The notes beneath the pieces were generated by a model, which was given only the letters and a program-made list of their open reading frames with translations, did no database searches and was not told the DNA's origin. Positions 46,733 to 58,374 of a DNA stretch of 64,000 nt are shown here, one piece after another. Position 1 is the stretch's first letter. Each line of letters opens with the position of its first letter. The position numbers and the translations under genes were made by a program. This DNA is from Hevea brasiliensis (Eukaryota; Streptophyta; Magnoliopsida; Malpighiales; Euphorbiaceae): assembly GCF_030052815.1 (NCBI RefSeq), contig NC_079510.1:32193823-32257822 (forward strand), written 5' to 3'.

Positions 46733-48536
46733 ATGAGCAGTACCGACAGTCAGAGAGCTGCTAGTTCTCCCTCTGTTCATATCTCATGGACATCGGATGA
46801 AGTTAAGGTGATCTAGCTGAACGGGCAACCCAAACCTTCTACAACCTCTGTCTCAGCCCATGATCGGGCGGCCCAATCAAAACAAGCATCTTCTTCAGGG
46901 AAAGAAAACTTACTCATGCATGAGTTGCCTTCGGTCCTCAAGGAAACCAATCTGCAGTCCATTAATCAAGAATACAACCTTCGGACTGACTCCTTCGAGC
47001 TCATCAGATGTCATGGCGATCTCCGAGCTGATCATTTCTTTGAAGAAAATGACATGATCATGGTATATGAAGAATAATTGAAGGCCGGGCTTCAGTTCCC
47101 CCTAGACGAATTCTTTAGAGCCGTTCTAAAGTTCCATCATATATGCGTAGCCCAAGTGCACCCGAACTCTTAGCAGATTCTAGTGGCTTTTAGAGGCTTA
47201 TGCCGAGCTAAAAAGTTTGAGCCTACAGCAAAGGTTTTCATTGAGTTACATAGGCTCACTCAACGAAAGGACGACGAGTATTAGTTTTTCCAAGCCAAGC
47301 CGCACTGTGGGCTTTTTACTGATCTCCCTTCTTTGATGAAGAATTGGAAGAACCGGTTCTTTATATTGAGGAGTAAGATCCCAAATGGCTTTGAGGATAT
47401 CCCACGTGGTTGGCAGTACCTAGTCCCTTCAGTTCCAAAAAAGATCGCCCTAAATAGAGACGAGGACGTCACGGTAAAGGAATTGAAGGATCAGGCGGCT
47501 ACTCATAATTATTCATGTCTAGATGCAGTTATGGCCAAACTGAAGTGGTGGCTAATGCAAATGATCCCCCATGAGGATTATGAGCTGCAACTCTCTAACC
47601 TCAGACCTGGGATCGGTATAACCTAAATCTTTAGCCTCTTGACTTAGGTGATCTCACTAACTTATTTTCTGTGCAGGTATGGCTGGAGGTGAGGGCGCGA
47701 AGGAGAGCAGTAAGCTAAAAAGAGAGGTCGCCTAAAAAGTGCGAGAAATGAAGATTGCTGCTGTACCGAGACGCCAAGGCGAGACTCGTTAGAAGTGTCG
47801 GGCTCTTCGTCCCAACCTTCGGGACAGCCAACCCCAGAGATAGAGATCGCTACTTCCCCTCCTCGACAGGATGAACCGCCACCTCCGCCGATCTCTTCAA
47901 GTGTGGAGGGAGGGTCTTCCCAACCTGCTGTGAGGACCCTCTCTCGTGGTGCCCAGGTCCTCATCCACTCGTTAAAGAAGAATCGCTCAGTTCGGGGGAA
48001 TCCTAGCTTGGCCAAGGTTTTGGGTGCCACCATCTGCTTTCAGGACGACCGGAATAGGCTGACTCCGGATAGCATTGACGACCTCCTGGCTTAGATGATG
48101 AGCTTAAGCATAGAGAGCCTTGTGAATCAACATATAATCAGAGAAAAGGCTCATCTCTTGAGACAAGAAATTCTGAAAGCGGTCTAGGACACTACTTTCG
48201 CCAAAACCCAACTTTCATCTGCTCAGGATTACATCACTGAGATTAAGGGTCAGACAAAATCTTATAAGGATAGGATAGCCGAACTGGAGTGGGAACTCGA
48301 AGAAGCTTGGGCCTGCCAAACTGCGGATGTCACTTGCCTTACTGAGGAGATCAGAGTGAAAGAAGAAGAGGTCGTGACGAGGGAAGCTGATGCTTATGTG
48401 AATGTGCATGGTGATCTTCTGGCCGAGCTTGTAAAGCGCTATCCTAAGGAAGACTTCTCCTGGATGGTGGATCTTGTCCTAGAGGTGAAGAGGAGAGCGA
48501 AGAGGAGCCTTAGCGAGAGAGAGAGACAATGATAGA
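46733..48536 (+). pseudogene. Tat 'antisense' gene (Transposase_28-like), broken
   Basis: ATG at 46,733 (MSSTDSQRAASS), then stops at 46,814, 47,077, 47,172, 47,281 and others. The frame otherwise holds the family order: FFEENDMIMVYEE, LKAGLQFPLDEFFRAVLKFH, VHPNS, LVAFRGLC, an open piece 47,333-47,626 (MKNWKNRFFILRSK...WQYLVPSVP, KLKWWLMQM), a Pro/Ser-rich linker at 47,795-48,094, and a coiled-coil tail ending AELVKRYPKEDFSWMVDL, which matches the tail of the minus-strand copy at 12,857. A T/A-rich stretch at 48,590-48,620 may hold its poly(A) signal. Role in the element is unknown. Confidence 0.75.
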
Positions 48537-49365
48537 ATTGATACTGTACCCGGAGAGTAGGTTAGGGGAGACCCTCCTGCCGAATGACTTGTACATTTTT
48601 ATTTTGAAATGAATTGAAGTCTTTAATGTTCAATTTCTTGATAAGATCTGAAAGCATCCAAACCAAATTGTCTGAGTACTTAATTGATCGAATGCAGTTG
48701 AACATTAAACCTGATAGTGAGTATTAATCAAAAGACATCAAATTATTCCAAGAGATCGAAAAGACATTACACGCAAACATAAGATCGGACTGAGTCATGA
48801 CCAAATACCAAATGGAACTTTAGAATATAGGATTGCAAAGATTTGACACTGACTTGAACTTTTAAGTTGGAACCATTATTAGACCGGATAAAAATCTTAA
48901 CTTTATTTCAAGGAATATCTAGGGAATTCAAGGGAGAAACCCGATCACAACATTAGTCAAATGAAATTCTGTGATATTTGTTTATAGAGAGATCGGAGAA
49001 CAACAGTAGGCAAGATTGGATGGTCCAGAGACCCAATGTTGACTCGAACTCATCTGATAAAGACCAAGAGATCAGAAAGCAATCTAACTTGAGCGTGAGA
49101 TCGGTAGGCGAAGTACGGTAATTCATTAAGTGTACTATGGGAGCATGTTACATCTTACGAGGAGTAGGGTGTGACATGTTTTAGTGGTATCAGAGCTAGT
49201 TTTTAAAGTAAATTTTGAACTGTGAACTTGAAATTTTTTTTTTATAAGTGCAACTGCTCAAATGTTTGATATATATAGTATATTTACATCATAAATATGA
49301 ACTAATGGGGAGAAATCTCCTTGTGTTGGTTGTACAAGAAATAAAAAAAAATCCTGTGAATAGAT

Positions 49366-50190
49366 ATGGACAAGGGGGATAAAATGGTAGAGCATTCTGA
49401 TACAGCTGACGTACAAGGAGAGGCCCCAGTTCCACAGAGCATTGGAGGTCCAGCTGCACTAGTCCCTTCTATACAAATTACTACACAAATGGCCCAATAG
49501 ATGGCCATGTTCTTTCAGCAAATGGCTGATAATCTATCAGCCCAGGCTCAAGTACAAACCCAACCCCCTAAAGAGCAGCATGAAAAAGAGAAAAGAGGGA
49601 AACCTATCGGTCAAAGTTCGAGTAGTAATTTGGGAAAGAGAAAAGATTTTGAGGGACCCCGAGCTCCTAAGTATGACAGAGGTGGATCTTCAGGGCGGAA
49701 GCAATCAAGAACCATTCGTCAAAGAACCAGAAGTTCCTACCCTATCCGTATCTGTGACGTTTGTAGAAAATTACATGGGGGTATTTGCTATAGGGTCACT
49801 AGAGCCTGCTACAACTATGGTGGAATTGGACATTACGCCCCAGATTGTACTAGCGCACATCGATTTATGCCACATACTACACCAGAGAAATCAGTCTAAG
49901 GTTCTAATTTTAGAGGCTCATTAATAGTCAATAGGGGCAGAGGCAAAAGTAGAGACAGCACTTCGGATAATCCTAGCACAATGGACCAACTCGAGCAGAG
50001 GAATACACTAGAAAGAGGGAACAACATGCATCGAAGGGAAGAAGCAGAGCCTTCAGATGTAGTTGCCGGTATGTTCTTAACTTTTGGAAGGAATAATTAT
50101 GTACTATTTGATTCCGGCTCTACTTATTTATATGCTAATGCTAGAATTATATGTTCTACTATTATTTCCTTATGTGAAAATAAATTTTGA
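49366..50190 (+). pseudogene. gag-protease remnant of the giant-LTR element
   Basis: ATG 49,366 opens MDKGDKMVEHSDTADVQGEA; the frame runs to an in-frame TAG at 49,498 and continues as MAMFFQQMADNLSAQ to 49,899. The large central capsid domain normally found between these two parts is absent. The zinc knuckle reads CYNYGGIGHYAPDC: the second cysteine of CX2CX4HX4C is Tyr, so metal binding is likely lost. Downstream, VAGMFLTFGRNNYVLFDSGS followed by TYLY (49,981-50,190) is the aspartic protease active site. This is the Tekay/Del arrangement. No RT follows. Confidence 0.82.
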
Positions 50191-50194
50191 TGTG

Positions 50195-51480
50195 TTAGTG
50201 ATTAGTCTTTTAGGATAAGAATTACGATAATAAGTGTGATTGGAATTAATTTTGGAAAAGTTTCTAGTGAGAGACATCTCCTAGACTACGATACATTATA
50301 AAGTTAATTAGTAAGCCTAATTAGGTAGGCAAAAGGACCTAAAAGTAAGTTATAGTAATGTAGCTGTCTTAGATGCGGATAAAGATATTACTGCTGATAG
50401 ATGTTAGTGGGCACCATAATCAAAATAAGTTTAAGATATTAGTGGATTTGAGAGAAATAAGATATAGGGAAGGTTGATCTATTGGGATGTATCATAGTAA
50501 CTATGTAATATTCTTGATGTTTGTGCTATAAGCTACAGATTACAGTACTAACTTGGGATTTATTATGTAGAGCTACGTACTACCTTATAGTATATAAGGA
50601 TATGAATAGTTACAAATGGCTTTTGCTCTGGTACAATTATACTATAATAGAGTTTAATTACTAGAACTGAGTTTGAAAATCCTAATTCGGGATTTAAAAC
50701 TCTATAATTAGAATATCAAAAGATCATGGTTGCAAGGTAGTGAGATTTAACGACTCCGTTACCCTAGCACAAATTACAGTACATCAGGAATTGTTATGGA
50801 ACTAGAGATTTTAGTATGGTCAAAATTTAAAAATAACAACTATGGGGCTAAGTCATCCAGTCTCCGATATGGGGTTTATAGTTGTTCTGGTATTGCAATG
50901 GATCTTTTGCTCAAAGTTTAATAAGGAACAATATTCTATTTGTGTAGCAATAAGACACAAAATATGATTTTGTTTCTCGGAAGTGACAGGATGCTATGGA
51001 TGATAATTATAACTTATAAAATAGTTAAGAAATGATGTTCTACTGATAACAGTAATTCGATAGGAACTAGTTGGCCAAGTATTCTTTAGGAAGAGCACAA
51101 TTTTATTATGCGAATCATAAGGATTAGATTAGGATTAATGCAAAACTTTTGAATAGCATGGGAAAAAGGAGAGTCTAGTAAACTCCCTTCTTAAGGTTAA
51201 AGAATTGTTTATGGTTCAAAAAAAAAAAGAGTAATGATCGCAAAACAGCTATAGGATTTCGGTAGATAAAAGAAAATATATAAGTAAAAATTTGAATAAT
51301 TGGTTAAACGTGATAGAGAAATGTTACGAATATTGAAAGTATTAGCCAAAATGGTCAGAGGACCAATTCAGAGTAACATTGAAGTGTAGAGGATTTATTA
51401 GAAATAATAAGGAGTACTAGTTCTTAACCCGACAGCCGAGTCAAGAAAGAGAATGACATTGAATTGTGAGAGGAGATAAG
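50195..51480 (+). repeat. Internal segment shared with the chromovirus at 22-28 kb
   Basis: It matches 23,880-25,400 in the same order, block by block. Here it follows the protease; in the other element it follows the primer site region. No frame or domain is recognised in it. The last 650 bp before the purine tract (51,490-52,140) are also non-coding. Confidence 0.65.
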
Positions 51481-52153
51481 GGAGTTAATTAAGGAACAAA
51501 ATGAAAAGCCCATATCCAGATAAGATTGGGAAGACAAAGTAAACAAAAATTTTAAGATGTGTAATGATATTTCGAATTGTCCTATCAGGCAAGGGAGTGA
51601 ATTAGTAAATAGTAAATTAAATAAAAATGAATAAGATGGTGCAAAATGACACATAAGAACCGTTATAGACCTATGGCTAATTATGAGATAAGCATTTCTC
51701 ATATGGTCGATGAAATTTCCTTATAAGGAAACATGAATTGAAATATTAAATAGAACAACACTAAGAGAAGATTATAATTATACAAGCAAATTAAACGTTG
51801 CATTAGATTGTCAAAAGTCTTACATAGACTTAAAGGAAAGAAGATTATAAGATTGTTTAGAAAGGAGAAAAACTAAGTTCTCACTCCATAGGACCACACA
51901 AAGTCCTAAAAAGAGTGGATCCATTAGGACACATATTTGTTTACCTCTAGAATTGAAATAAATTCAAATTTAACTTATGACGAGAAGCTCAGAAGGAACT
52001 TGGCACACGAGGTGAAGCAATCAAAAAATAAATAAATATCATTGGTTAAAATGTTATAAACCATCATTCAGGCCAGGAGGCAACACCCATAGCTATTCAG
52101 AGACTAATACCAGATAAAATTTCGAGACGAAATTTATTTTAAGGGGGGAGAAT

Positions 52154-55100
52154 TATAATACTCCTATTTGCATAGCCTGGTATATTTCACTGTTCCGGTG
52201 ACTGGTGTCAGTCCGGACAATTAAAGGAATTAGAACCACATCTAAGACACCTAGATAAGCCCTGAATGCAAATAATTAGTAATTGCCAAATAGTTAAGTA
52301 TAAATAAGAAAAGCAGAACATAAAAGGTTAAATGAGCCGGGAGTCACAGCGATGGGTGACCTTCCCTGGAAGTGACTGCGAGGTCAGTCTAAACCCTAAT
52401 TTCGAACCAGAAATTGTGATGCCACGGTCCTTAGGACTACTGCGAACACAGTGGAAAAGAGAAAATCACAGAAAAGAATTGTTAAGCAAGTCAAATAATT
52501 AGATTAAAGATCTGAAAGAAATATTGAATAACTAGCAAACCGGATCAGACCGGCGAGGGGCAAATTGGTTAATTCACCCCTAGAGCTTACTCCTGACCTA
52601 ACTGTCCAGTAAAATCAGAGAAACAAAAGTTTTGGAATCGAGAATTAAATTAAAGAACTATTGAAAAATTTAGGAAAATGGAAAAAGAGAAAAGAAAAAA
52701 TTTTATTGCATCACACATATGACATCATGAATGATGTCAAAATTCATTTTAATTTACCTACTTCATTTGACCAAGTCAAATTAGTTAAATTACACATAAT
52801 AAGACATAAAATTCATAAAAAAATTAAAAAGGAAAAATCACTTCTTCTCCTTCTTCAAGTTTCGGCCAAGACACCCACTCCCACCTCCATTAACAAACTT
52901 CCATGAAAGCTTGATGCTAGCTTGATTTCCATATACAAAACCCTAAATTCTCCCAAAATTTTCCATAAAACCTTGTTACCTCAACTAGAAAAGAAGATTG
53001 AAGAAACAAAGAAAAGGAAAAAAAGAAGAGAATTGAAGAACTAGACATCAAAGTTGAGGTTAGTAATTAAACTTGAATTCTTTTGTTTAAATTCTATGTT
53101 TTTTAGTTCAATTAACTTAGAATTTAAGTAAAATTTAAAACAAAAACTATTATGGGGGACTAAAGGTAAATTCGGCCAGCATTAAGGGGTATTGATATTT
53201 GATGAATTTGATGGAATTGAAGTAGTAGTTAAGTTAAATTAGGTGTATAAAGGTTGATTATAAACTTTAATTGTATTAGATCTCATAATTGTGAAATTAG
53301 GGTTCTTAACCCTCTTGAAAATTTGGGAAAATTTGAGGAAATGGTCAAATGATGCAAATAACCTTAATGGAGGTTGAAAATGGTCAATTAGGACCATTTG
53401 TGATGTGTTTGAATTGGTAGAATAAATTGCAATTCGGATTGGTTAGGGTCACTATCTGGCAGCTTGACCTAGGTCTTTTTCAGGGACTAAAACTGAAAAT
53501 TTACCAATCCAATTGGTGTGAGGCCAATTGGTAATGAAAATAGACACATAATGGCACATTTTTCTTTTAGGAACCATGCTCAGAAAATAACATTAGGATA
53601 GTGAACAATTAGGTCAAACCCGAGTGTAGTGCACTGCCACTGTACCAAAATGACCATATTGTTTGTTCATTTAGCCATAACTTAGGCTATACAGGTCCAA
53701 ATGACCTAATTTTTGTGGCATTGGAAAGGTATGACATAGCACTACAACTTTTATGAAGAACACCAACTCAAATTCTGCCCATAACCCAGTCATTTTGCCA
53801 CCTAAAGTTAGTGGTCCAAAAATGTCAGAACCAAAGTAGGTGCCCAAAAATCTGGGTTAGACCAATCCGGCCAGCCATGTTCAAAGGGCCATATCTTGAG
53901 CTAAAAAAATCCAAATTGAGTGATTCAAAAAAGGAATTAAAGATAAGACAATAAGGAACAACTTTGATGAATGACATTTAGCCAAATTTCCACTGTAGAC
54001 AAACCAATAGAGCAGTAAAATAAGTAATCCAAAATTGAAATTTTGAGATTTAACCCTAATAGGCTTTGAATTGAATTTGGTAATCAATGCCAACAAAAAT
54101 ATGACTCAAAATATGGTATGTGGGTGTAATTAGAATTAGCATATCTAATTAGTATGAAAAAGTCAATATTTTGATCAAATGGTCAAATGAATAGTAACCA
54201 CAATTACACTAAATACAAAGGACTCAATTTTATGGGATAAATTAAGTGTACAAAATTTAATTATTGAATTTATTTATTAGAAATAAATTGAATAGATATT
54301 GAAACACTCTAGTTATGTGTTTTAGTGGGAAAGGAGCCCTCCAAGGAAGGAAGAGAAATTGAACCAAGATAAGTCTAGATAAGAGGTTTGTACACAACTA
54401 ACTCTTTTGTTATTTTTCACTTCCAAATTGATTTGAATAATTTTAATGTATGATTTATGATTTTTGTTGTGTTGAGAATTTTAATTTGTGAATAAAATTG
54501 TATAAATTAAATGTAAATTTTCTTATGCATTTAAGGATTTATTGCATGGTTTTGAGGATTGTAAATTTTAAGTTTGATGTGTTACCAACCTTGAGCATGA
54601 ATTTATAATGATTAAATATGTTAATGGTTTGTAAATACTTTTGTAAATAGAAATTGTTTTGAATATGATTTGAAATCACAATTGACATGGCAATATGTTT
54701 TGAATTCTCATTAGCTTGTCTAGTGAGATATCTCCTCCATTAGATGGAGTGAGTTCCTTCCTCTCTGGCTTGCCAGTTGGGAAAGAGTTTGGATGAGTAC
54801 TCATATATGCTAGCTAGTCTTGGTTCCTCCCTTTTAGCCTCGGTTATTAGGAGAGTTTGAAATGTCGTGGTGTACAACACGACATCTACTATGAATTTTG
54901 TGTCATGGGTCCAACTGTGTGAATTGTTGGCAACGCCCTTTAAATTATGCATAGTTTGATAAATTGTAATTGAAATAAATAATTTGTCAGTGATTCAAAA
55001 CTTTTGTATTGTTTCAGGATTTAAAAGAAATGTAGATAAATAGTTACTATTTGATCAAAATGTTATTCAAATGAATAATTTGTATGAATGAAAATATTGA

Positions 55101-55939
55101 TTTCTGAATGTCATGAATTTTGAAGAATTTAGAAATTTTATATTTTTATTTGTTATGAATTGTCAAAGCATAAATTGTATTAAGTTTTAAATTATTAGTT
55201 TGTGCACCACTGAGTTCACCACTCAGTGATAACTTTGTATGCTGTCCCAAGTGAAAAAAAATATAGAGCAGCTGAGCGAGATTACTGAAAGATACAGTTA
55301 GACTATCTTCGGGTATATCATAGGTATACCCTTGTATATTAAATTTTAATGTAATTCTATAATTATATGTATGTAATTTCATTTGAGCAGTTGTATCAAC
55401 TCTTTTGTAATACACTTTTGGAATATAATCAAATATAAATTATTATAATATTATCTTGAGATTTTATGTACTTATAAAGTTTTGTACTATTAAATTTTTA
55501 ATGCTCCCATGAATATAAATATTAATTTTGTTACTTTAATGAGTTGTTTCAATGTTTGATTTAATCTAAATGGTGTATTGAGTTGCTTGTGCTGATTTGT
55601 GAAATGAAATTGAATAATGGAGTTGTGGTTGAGAAATATATTGGAAGTATCTTTCTTTTCAGGTTTTGAAGAACTATTTTCTCAAAATACAGACGGCACT
55701 CTATCGAAATTTTTGTAAAAATTATAGAGATTTTAAATATCTAAAAATTTGATTTATGTTTGGACTTCAAATAATGGTTTTTATTATAAAAAAAAAATTA
55801 CCCACCAATATAAAAGTGATCGAAAATTGTTTTAAAATCCCTTGTAGTATATTTAATAGGTTACCGGTAGGCGAAGTACGGTAATTCATTAGGTATACTA
55901 CGGGAGCATGTTACATCTTACAAGGAGTAGGGTGTGACA
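52154..55939 (+). repeat. LTR2 of the giant-LTR element (3,786 bp)
   Basis: The uninterrupted reference copy of this LTR. Its first bases TATAATACTCC differ from TGTAACACCCC of LTR1 only by G-to-A and C-to-T changes. A block at 54,490-55,570 is absent from LTR1 (LTR1 passes from GTGAATGAAATT directly to TTAATTTAAATGGTG), so LTR1 suffered a deletion of about 1 kb there. This block is present in the inverted solo LTR at 15,9xx-17,1xx, for example the GTTCACCACTCAGTG box. Confidence 0.88.
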
Positions 55940-57496
55940 ATAGTTATCCATGTATATTCTCATAAGTTCCTTTGACTCAAAGGTTAATAAAATCTTATTG
56001 CTACCCATCGTTGTGACCTTTATATGCAGAATACCTTGAGCCGTAAAATGATCCTCTAGATTCATCATGGAATGAAAATCTTGCATGGTTGCAATGGCTG
56101 AATGTGCTAGCCAGTCTAAGTTTGATTCAGTTACTTCATTCGGAACTTCATAGCTGCCATCAACAAGGTGCTGATCAGGGATCCTTAACTGACTGGGACA
56201 AATATCTAGAATATTTGGTTTATCATTCACAACAGCTATTTTGGTTTCAGGATTTACTAGAGTTTTTGAGATGAATATTGCCTCCACTCTATTTCGTAGG
56301 TGACCTGAGTCTCTAGCAAGGTCATTTGAGATGAATGAAGGAGGTTTGGAGGTTTTTGAGGTAGTTGAATCTTCTGTTTACCTTTGCCTAACTGATTAGC
56401 TCTACAATTGCAAGATTGTCCTCATACATGTCGTGAAAGAAATGCTCTCAACTTAAAGGTTTCAATCCAGAGATTATTGAGAGTATTTATCAAGTTTTGA
56501 ACTTGAGCTGGAGAAAGGACTCTAATAAAACCAAAATGGCGACCTCTTTTGCTTAGTTTGTTTGGGATGTAAATCTCCACAATAGTAGTAAATTTGGAGA
56601 AAGAATCCCAGAAAGCCTTTGCATTCCATTCTAATGGGAAATTCTCAAATTAGATGGATATAGGGAGTTTTTTTGGGTTGTGGGCTGGTGATGTGAGGTT
56701 CCAGGATTTTGTGTTTTGGGCAGGTGACTATCAGCAGTGCAGTGTGTAGGGTTTGCGATTACTTTTGGTTGAGGAAGAGGAGGGAGGTTTTGGTTCACCA
56801 TGGCTAATCATTTTATAAAGGAATCCTTCTTCTTTAAATTGAGTATACCTTTAGATGAGGCAATCCGAGTGATAATTGGATTGGATGCTCATCAGCGAGC
56901 CTGAGGAACAACCAACTGAGTATTGGTAAAATGAGTCAAGAAGAGAGACAGAATTACAGGTAAGAATCTCAGGATAGCAACTAAGCATACTAAAATTCTT
57001 GAAACTGACTTCAACAACTCTTTGATTTTCAGTTTATAAATATCAAAATAGTATACAAATAAAATACACTTACTCTACTAAAATTGCTATTAAACTCTGT
57101 CTTCATTCTTGCAAATTATCTTTGAATCAAATATTAACTTGAGCGTTGGAATAGTTAACCAATAAGCCATCGACCTCACTTATTTTCACCATATTATAAA
57201 CTAACAAAGCGATCAAGCTGATGAAATAAGTTCCATGGCAGTATAAAATATGTTCCATCATTCAATTGTACACATTCTCGTATGAAAATTAATTTTTAAT
57301 ATCCTTCATAGTTTAGTTATACATATTCTCGTATGAAAGTGAGTTAAAGGATAATAGTGTAGAAGTACTATTTTTTACATTAAATGATATAATTATCTTA
57401 TTAATTCATAATAGCTTGATTCATATAGTATTAGCATAAATTTAAATATTTATTTTTATAATGTAATCCAAAATTCAGACAAGCTCTGGATAAGAA

Positions 57497-57500
<4 letters not shown>

Positions 57501-57569
<69 letters not shown>
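57501..57569. repeat. (AT)n microsatellite
   Basis: About 34 uninterrupted AT units in AT-rich spacer between the Tat solo LTR and the MIR pair. Nothing else is recognised in 57,241-58,290. Confidence 0.96.
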
Positions 57570-57571
<2 letters not shown>

Positions 57572-58286
57572 CACAAACATCAATACAAATAAACAAATTA
57601 TAACCTAAGCCCTAGGAGAATTTATTTGTTTTGCGTCCGAATATTAAAACACATATTGTGTTTTGTTTATTTGAGTTGACAATGGAACACAGCTGGAGAG
57701 ATATATATCTTAATTAAAATGTATCGCATCAGCATGTTCTCCCCCAGATACAATGAGGTCATCTAGATGAAGCTAACATATGTGAGTTTCTTTATTTCAC
57801 ATGTATAGAAACAACAATACTACCATTTTCTCACCATTTATGCCCTCAACTCATTATAAAAATCTATGTTCACACTTGGAAAACCTATGAATATTATTTC
57901 TATTTACGATTAATTTTTAAAATTTAAAATTTTATATACAATTCCATTAATGATTAAGTTAAAACTTATTGGTATGAATATTAATTTTTGTATTATATAT
58001 ATAGATTATAATTTTATTTAAAAAAAATTTAACAAAATTTTAAATAATAACTAAGATTAACTGATTTGATTCAAGAACACCGCATTTAGAAGGTCAACAC
58101 TTCAATATTAATTACTGAAAATTAGAATGTCCATTCTTCATTAAATTTCTCTTTCAAACTTTCCCAGGGATTGTGTTGTGTGTGTGTATAAGTATATATT
58201 ATTTTCATTTGTAAAGTTGAAACAAAATGTGGATTTTACCTTAGACAAAGATAATAGTATGAAAAAGAAGAGAAGAGAGGGGAAAA

Positions 58287-58290
<4 letters not shown>

Positions 58291-58372
<82 letters not shown>
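58291..58372. repeat. (AT)n microsatellite at the edge of the MIR duplication
   Basis: About 41 AT units directly adjoining the first duplicated block. A shorter (CT)n(AT)n tract (about 58,632-58,688) sits at the same place before the second block, so the repeats may have mediated the duplication. Frames of alternating Tyr-Ile across it are artefacts. Confidence 0.96.

Positions 58373-58374
<2 letters not shown>

Larger units (their letters stand above)
42549..49101. mobile_element. Fragment of a second Tat-type element, nested in LTR1
   Basis: The piece starts TGTCGCAAGGG, then TTCGGGGTCCGTATACGGGT and AAGGTGTTAGGCACCCC. It carries a 54-bp tandem array (42,980-43,800), an unrecognised low-copy part, a small 32-bp array, and an antisense-type gene on the plus strand at 46,733-48,536. 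That gene is antisense in Tat elements, so the fragment is probably in minus orientation. No pol was found. About 200 bp of the host LTR are lost at the junction and no TSD was seen, so a deletion accompanied or followed the insertion. Confidence 0.62.
40073..55939 (+). mobile_element. Non-autonomous giant-LTR Tekay-type element inserted in the LINE
   Basis: Perfect 5-bp TSD ATAGT at 40,068-40,072 and 55,940-55,944. LTR1 is 40,073-49,176 with a nested insert at 42,549-49,101; LTR2 is 52,154-55,939 (3,786 bp). LTRs start TGTAACACCCC (TATAATACTCC in LTR2) and end GTGTGACA. The primer site TGGTATCAGAGC at 49,185-49,196 is an exact initiator tRNA-Met match, and the purine tract AAGGGGGGAG is at 52,141-52,150. 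The interior is only about 2.98 kb, shorter than one LTR, with gag and protease remnants and no RT, RNase H or integrase. It must have been moved by another element's proteins, or has since lost them. Confidence 0.92.
39294..56801 (-). pseudogene. LINE ORF1 (RRM plus DUF4283-like), split by an LTR element
   Basis: ATG at 56,801 (MVNQNLPPLP). After a frameshift, an RRM follows at about 56,660-56,470: FENFPLEWNAKAFWDSFSKF and the RNP1-like SKRGRHFGFIRV. The middle region continues on 56,287-55,945 (HFTAQGILHIKV, LLTFESKELM). It is then interrupted by the Tekay element and resumes at 40,072-39,726 with WLIDVKPREEIYAPSKH, LRLQGIPPMVWSKHFFEWI and DFIRVLVIT, the pattern seen in plant LINE ORF1 and DUF4283 proteins. 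A low-complexity acidic tail runs to about 39,294. In living LINEs this protein binds element RNA. The reading frame is broken by a shift and several stops in addition to the insertion. Confidence 0.8.
33191..56836 (-). mobile_element. Full-length L1-type LINE with two nested insertions
   Basis: A perfect 17-bp target duplication, AATTGAGTATACCTTTA, lies at 33,174-33,190 and 56,837-56,853. The 3' end, read minus, is AATAAAGTTTATCAAAAAGA followed by an A-rich tail, typical of plant LINEs. Subtracting the MITE (804 bp with TSD) and the LTR element (15,872 bp with TSD) leaves about 6.97 kb, a full-length element. Order on the minus strand: ORF1 with RRM and DUF4283-like region, ORF2 with endonuclease, RT, zf-RVT and RNase H, then 3' UTR. 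Stops and frameshifts break both ORFs. Confidence 0.93.
33019..57240 (+). mobile_element. Tat-type solo LTR split by a LINE
   Basis: The left piece 33,019-33,190 begins TGATATAACTCGTCC...AAGTCAAAG, like the Tat LTR start at 6,082. The right piece 56,854-57,240 keeps the order of the Tat LTR end: CAACTCTTTG, CACTTACTCTACTA, TTTGAATC, TTAACTTGAGCGTTGGA, CCATCGACCTCACTTATTTT, ending in CCATGGCA. Together they are about 559 bp, the same as the Tat LTR at 14,997 (556 bp), though diverged. No internal region is present. Flanks GGTAT and GTATA share GTAT but do not give a clean 5-bp repeat. Confidence 0.65.

Noticed and set aside
49580..49924. 114-codon plus frame
   Set aside because: Overlaps the gag frame in another phase; only the frame with the zinc knuckle has recognisable content.
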